A stretch of DNA of 64,000 bases, from the NCBI RefSeq assembly GCF_029227915.1, contig NC_079884.1:28708001-28772000 (forward strand), in the 5' to 3' direction. Below the pieces are notes generated by a model. The model worked only from the letters and a program-made list of their open reading frames with translations, ran no database searches and was not told the origin of the DNA. Below, one piece after another: positions 63,801 to 64,000 of this stretch (position 1 is its first letter; every line of letters starts with the position of its first letter). Both the position numbers and the translations under genes were made by a program. Source of the stretch: Hydractinia symbiolongicarpus. Lineage: Eukaryota > Cnidaria > Hydrozoa > Anthoathecata > Hydractiniidae.

Positions 63801-64000
63801 GCCAGTTTGACTACAAGAAATAACATTCTTCTAAACTTGACATGATTGCTGGAACTCAGCGCTTACACTGGGCACTGTGGTAGCGCTTTATTAAAAAATT
63901 AAGATAAACAAGTCATTTTTTACTGTTGGACCAATCCTAGCCGTTAGCTCGCGCTGAAGAAATAGAGACAGTTTCAAAAACTACATTTCATTTACTTTCT
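63646..64000 (+). repeat. Most divergent monomer, right edge
   Basis: The conserved box itself is altered here: 'ggttctgtcacatgttcg' and 'caacatgaagttagcg' replace the usual 'ggttgcgtcacatattcg' and 'caacatgtatttagcg'. Nearby are further private changes: 'gacagttttcagat', 'ttgtatagc', 'gaaaggcttgactctggg' and 'ttaactgagctg'. No other monomer in the window changes so much in the box. The unit runs off the window. Confidence 0.78.

Larger units (their letters stand above)
1..64000 (+). repeat. Satellite DNA array, ~373-bp monomer, head to tail
   Basis: The window is filled by tandem copies of one ~373-bp unit, all in the same orientation. I located 172 phase points by the motif 'gagttacaac' (or variants such as 'aaattacaac' and 'cagttacaac'); almost all neighbours lie 371-374 bp apart. 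The exceptions are listed as separate entries. Both array ends run off the window, so the true length is unknown. One monomer (about 300-660) has 129 G+C in 360 bases. Because 373 is not a multiple of 3, every stop codon in the unit passes through all three frames within three units, so no long reading frame can persist, and none was seen. Every stretch without a gene, which is the whole window, is satellite. The family is not one I can name. A centromeric or pericentromeric location is inferred from the type of sequence, not shown. Confidence 0.98.
52748..64000 (+). repeat. 11-monomer HOR, ~3958 bp, two full and one partial copy
   Basis: Copy starts at 52748, 56709 and 60667 (spacings 3961 and 3958). 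Inner phase points: 53120, 53493, 53866, 54239, 54613, 54985, 55358, 55963, 56335; 57081, 57453, 57825, 58199, 58571, 58943, 59316, 59921, 60293; 61039, 61411, 61784, 62156, 62529, 62900, 63273, 63646. The copies have the same length but not the same order. Copy 2 contains an internal four-monomer duplication (56709 to 58199, 1490 bp), and copy 3 lacks one dimer that copy 1 has near 53.5-54.2 kb. Marks are 'gagctaattggtctcc' (52900, 56861, 58351, 60819), long T-runs after 'tttagtg', 'acaattacatttc', 'aacggggtc' and 'gagcccattggactcc'. Confidence 0.82.

Noticed and set aside
1-64000. Protein-coding genes
   Set aside because: Stop codons are dense on both strands, and a 373-bp unit shifts the frame by one base per copy, so any open stretch is limited by the repeat. 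Short open frames inside monomers repeat with the satellite and show no protein-like features.
1-64000. CRISPR array
   Set aside because: The periodic structure has units of ~373 bp that are similar along their whole length. There is no short repeat separated by unrelated spacers.
1-64000. Viral or transposon origin of the unit (LTR, inverted ends, integrase fragments)
   Set aside because: No terminal inverted repeats, no target-site duplications, no primer-binding site and no coding remnant were seen; units meet each other directly.
1-64000. Identification as a named satellite family (for example the Drosophila 359-bp or beetle 360-bp satellites)
   Set aside because: The length is similar, but I do not recognise the sequence as any of them, and a database search cannot be run here. 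Naming a species would be a guess.
1-64000. rRNA, tRNA or 5S gene clusters
   Set aside because: The unit length could fit a 5S repeat, but no 5S internal control region or tRNA-like A and B boxes are present in the monomer.
1-64000. Replication origin or telomere repeat
   Set aside because: No telomere-type hexamer or pentamer runs were seen, and AT-rich stretches occur equally in every unit, so no position stands out.

Overview
The whole 64 kb window is one uninterrupted, head-to-tail satellite DNA array on a single strand orientation. I see no gene, no RNA gene, no transposon and no unique sequence anywhere in it. The basic unit is about 373 bp (roughly 36% GC in one monomer counted by hand). 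I placed 172 monomer phase points by eye, taking the first base of the 'gagttacaac' motif or its variant in each monomer. Nearly all neighbouring points are 371-374 bp apart. The species cannot be named from this sequence. Long satellite arrays with higher-order structure are typical of centromeric or pericentromeric heterochromatin in eukaryotes. CpG is not depleted (12 CpG in one 373-bp monomer, about what base composition predicts), which fits a genome with little CpG methylation such as many insects better than a vertebrate or a plant. That is only an inference.

Two monomer classes normally alternate, giving a dimer of about 745 bp. Class I carries 'cgattgactg', 'ccaattggtctcc' and 'ggaattcagc' (an EcoRI site). 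Class II carries 'gcgatagtattcgg', 'cgtttgactg', 'ttgactacaag' and 'ggaactcagc'. A block of about 44 bp from 'gagttacaac' to 'acatgtattta' is nearly invariant in both classes.

On top of the dimer the array is a patchwork of higher-order repeats (HORs), each with its own unit. 2631-4398 is a 1083-bp trimer and 5860-8096 a 1119-bp trimer. 10981-12109 is an 889-bp duplication with an internal 144-bp duplication. 19938-22300 is a 1741-bp pentamer and 25285-31253 a 2486-bp heptamer. 32745-43926 is a 1864-bp pentamer that itself sits in a 15-monomer super-repeat of exactly 5591 bp. 48277-52747 is a 2235-bp hexamer, and 52748-64000 is an 11-monomer repeat of about 3958 bp. The blocks are also related over long distances: 29.7-33.3 kb reappears at 44.5-48.1 kb with a constant 14787-bp offset, and 18.8-19.9 kb reappears at 62.5-63.6 kb with an offset of about 43.71 kb.

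Several monomers carry rearrangement scars that act as lineage tags: a 36-bp deletion (four copies), a 124-bp deletion (six copies), a 144-bp duplication (two copies), a fusion that removed about 0.89 kb (two copies) and one 119-bp remnant. Many class switches and junctions fall in the same short part of the monomer, around 'taattgaactgatt' and the 60 bases after it. This suggests out-of-register recombination between class I and class II monomers as the engine that made the odd-numbered HORs.
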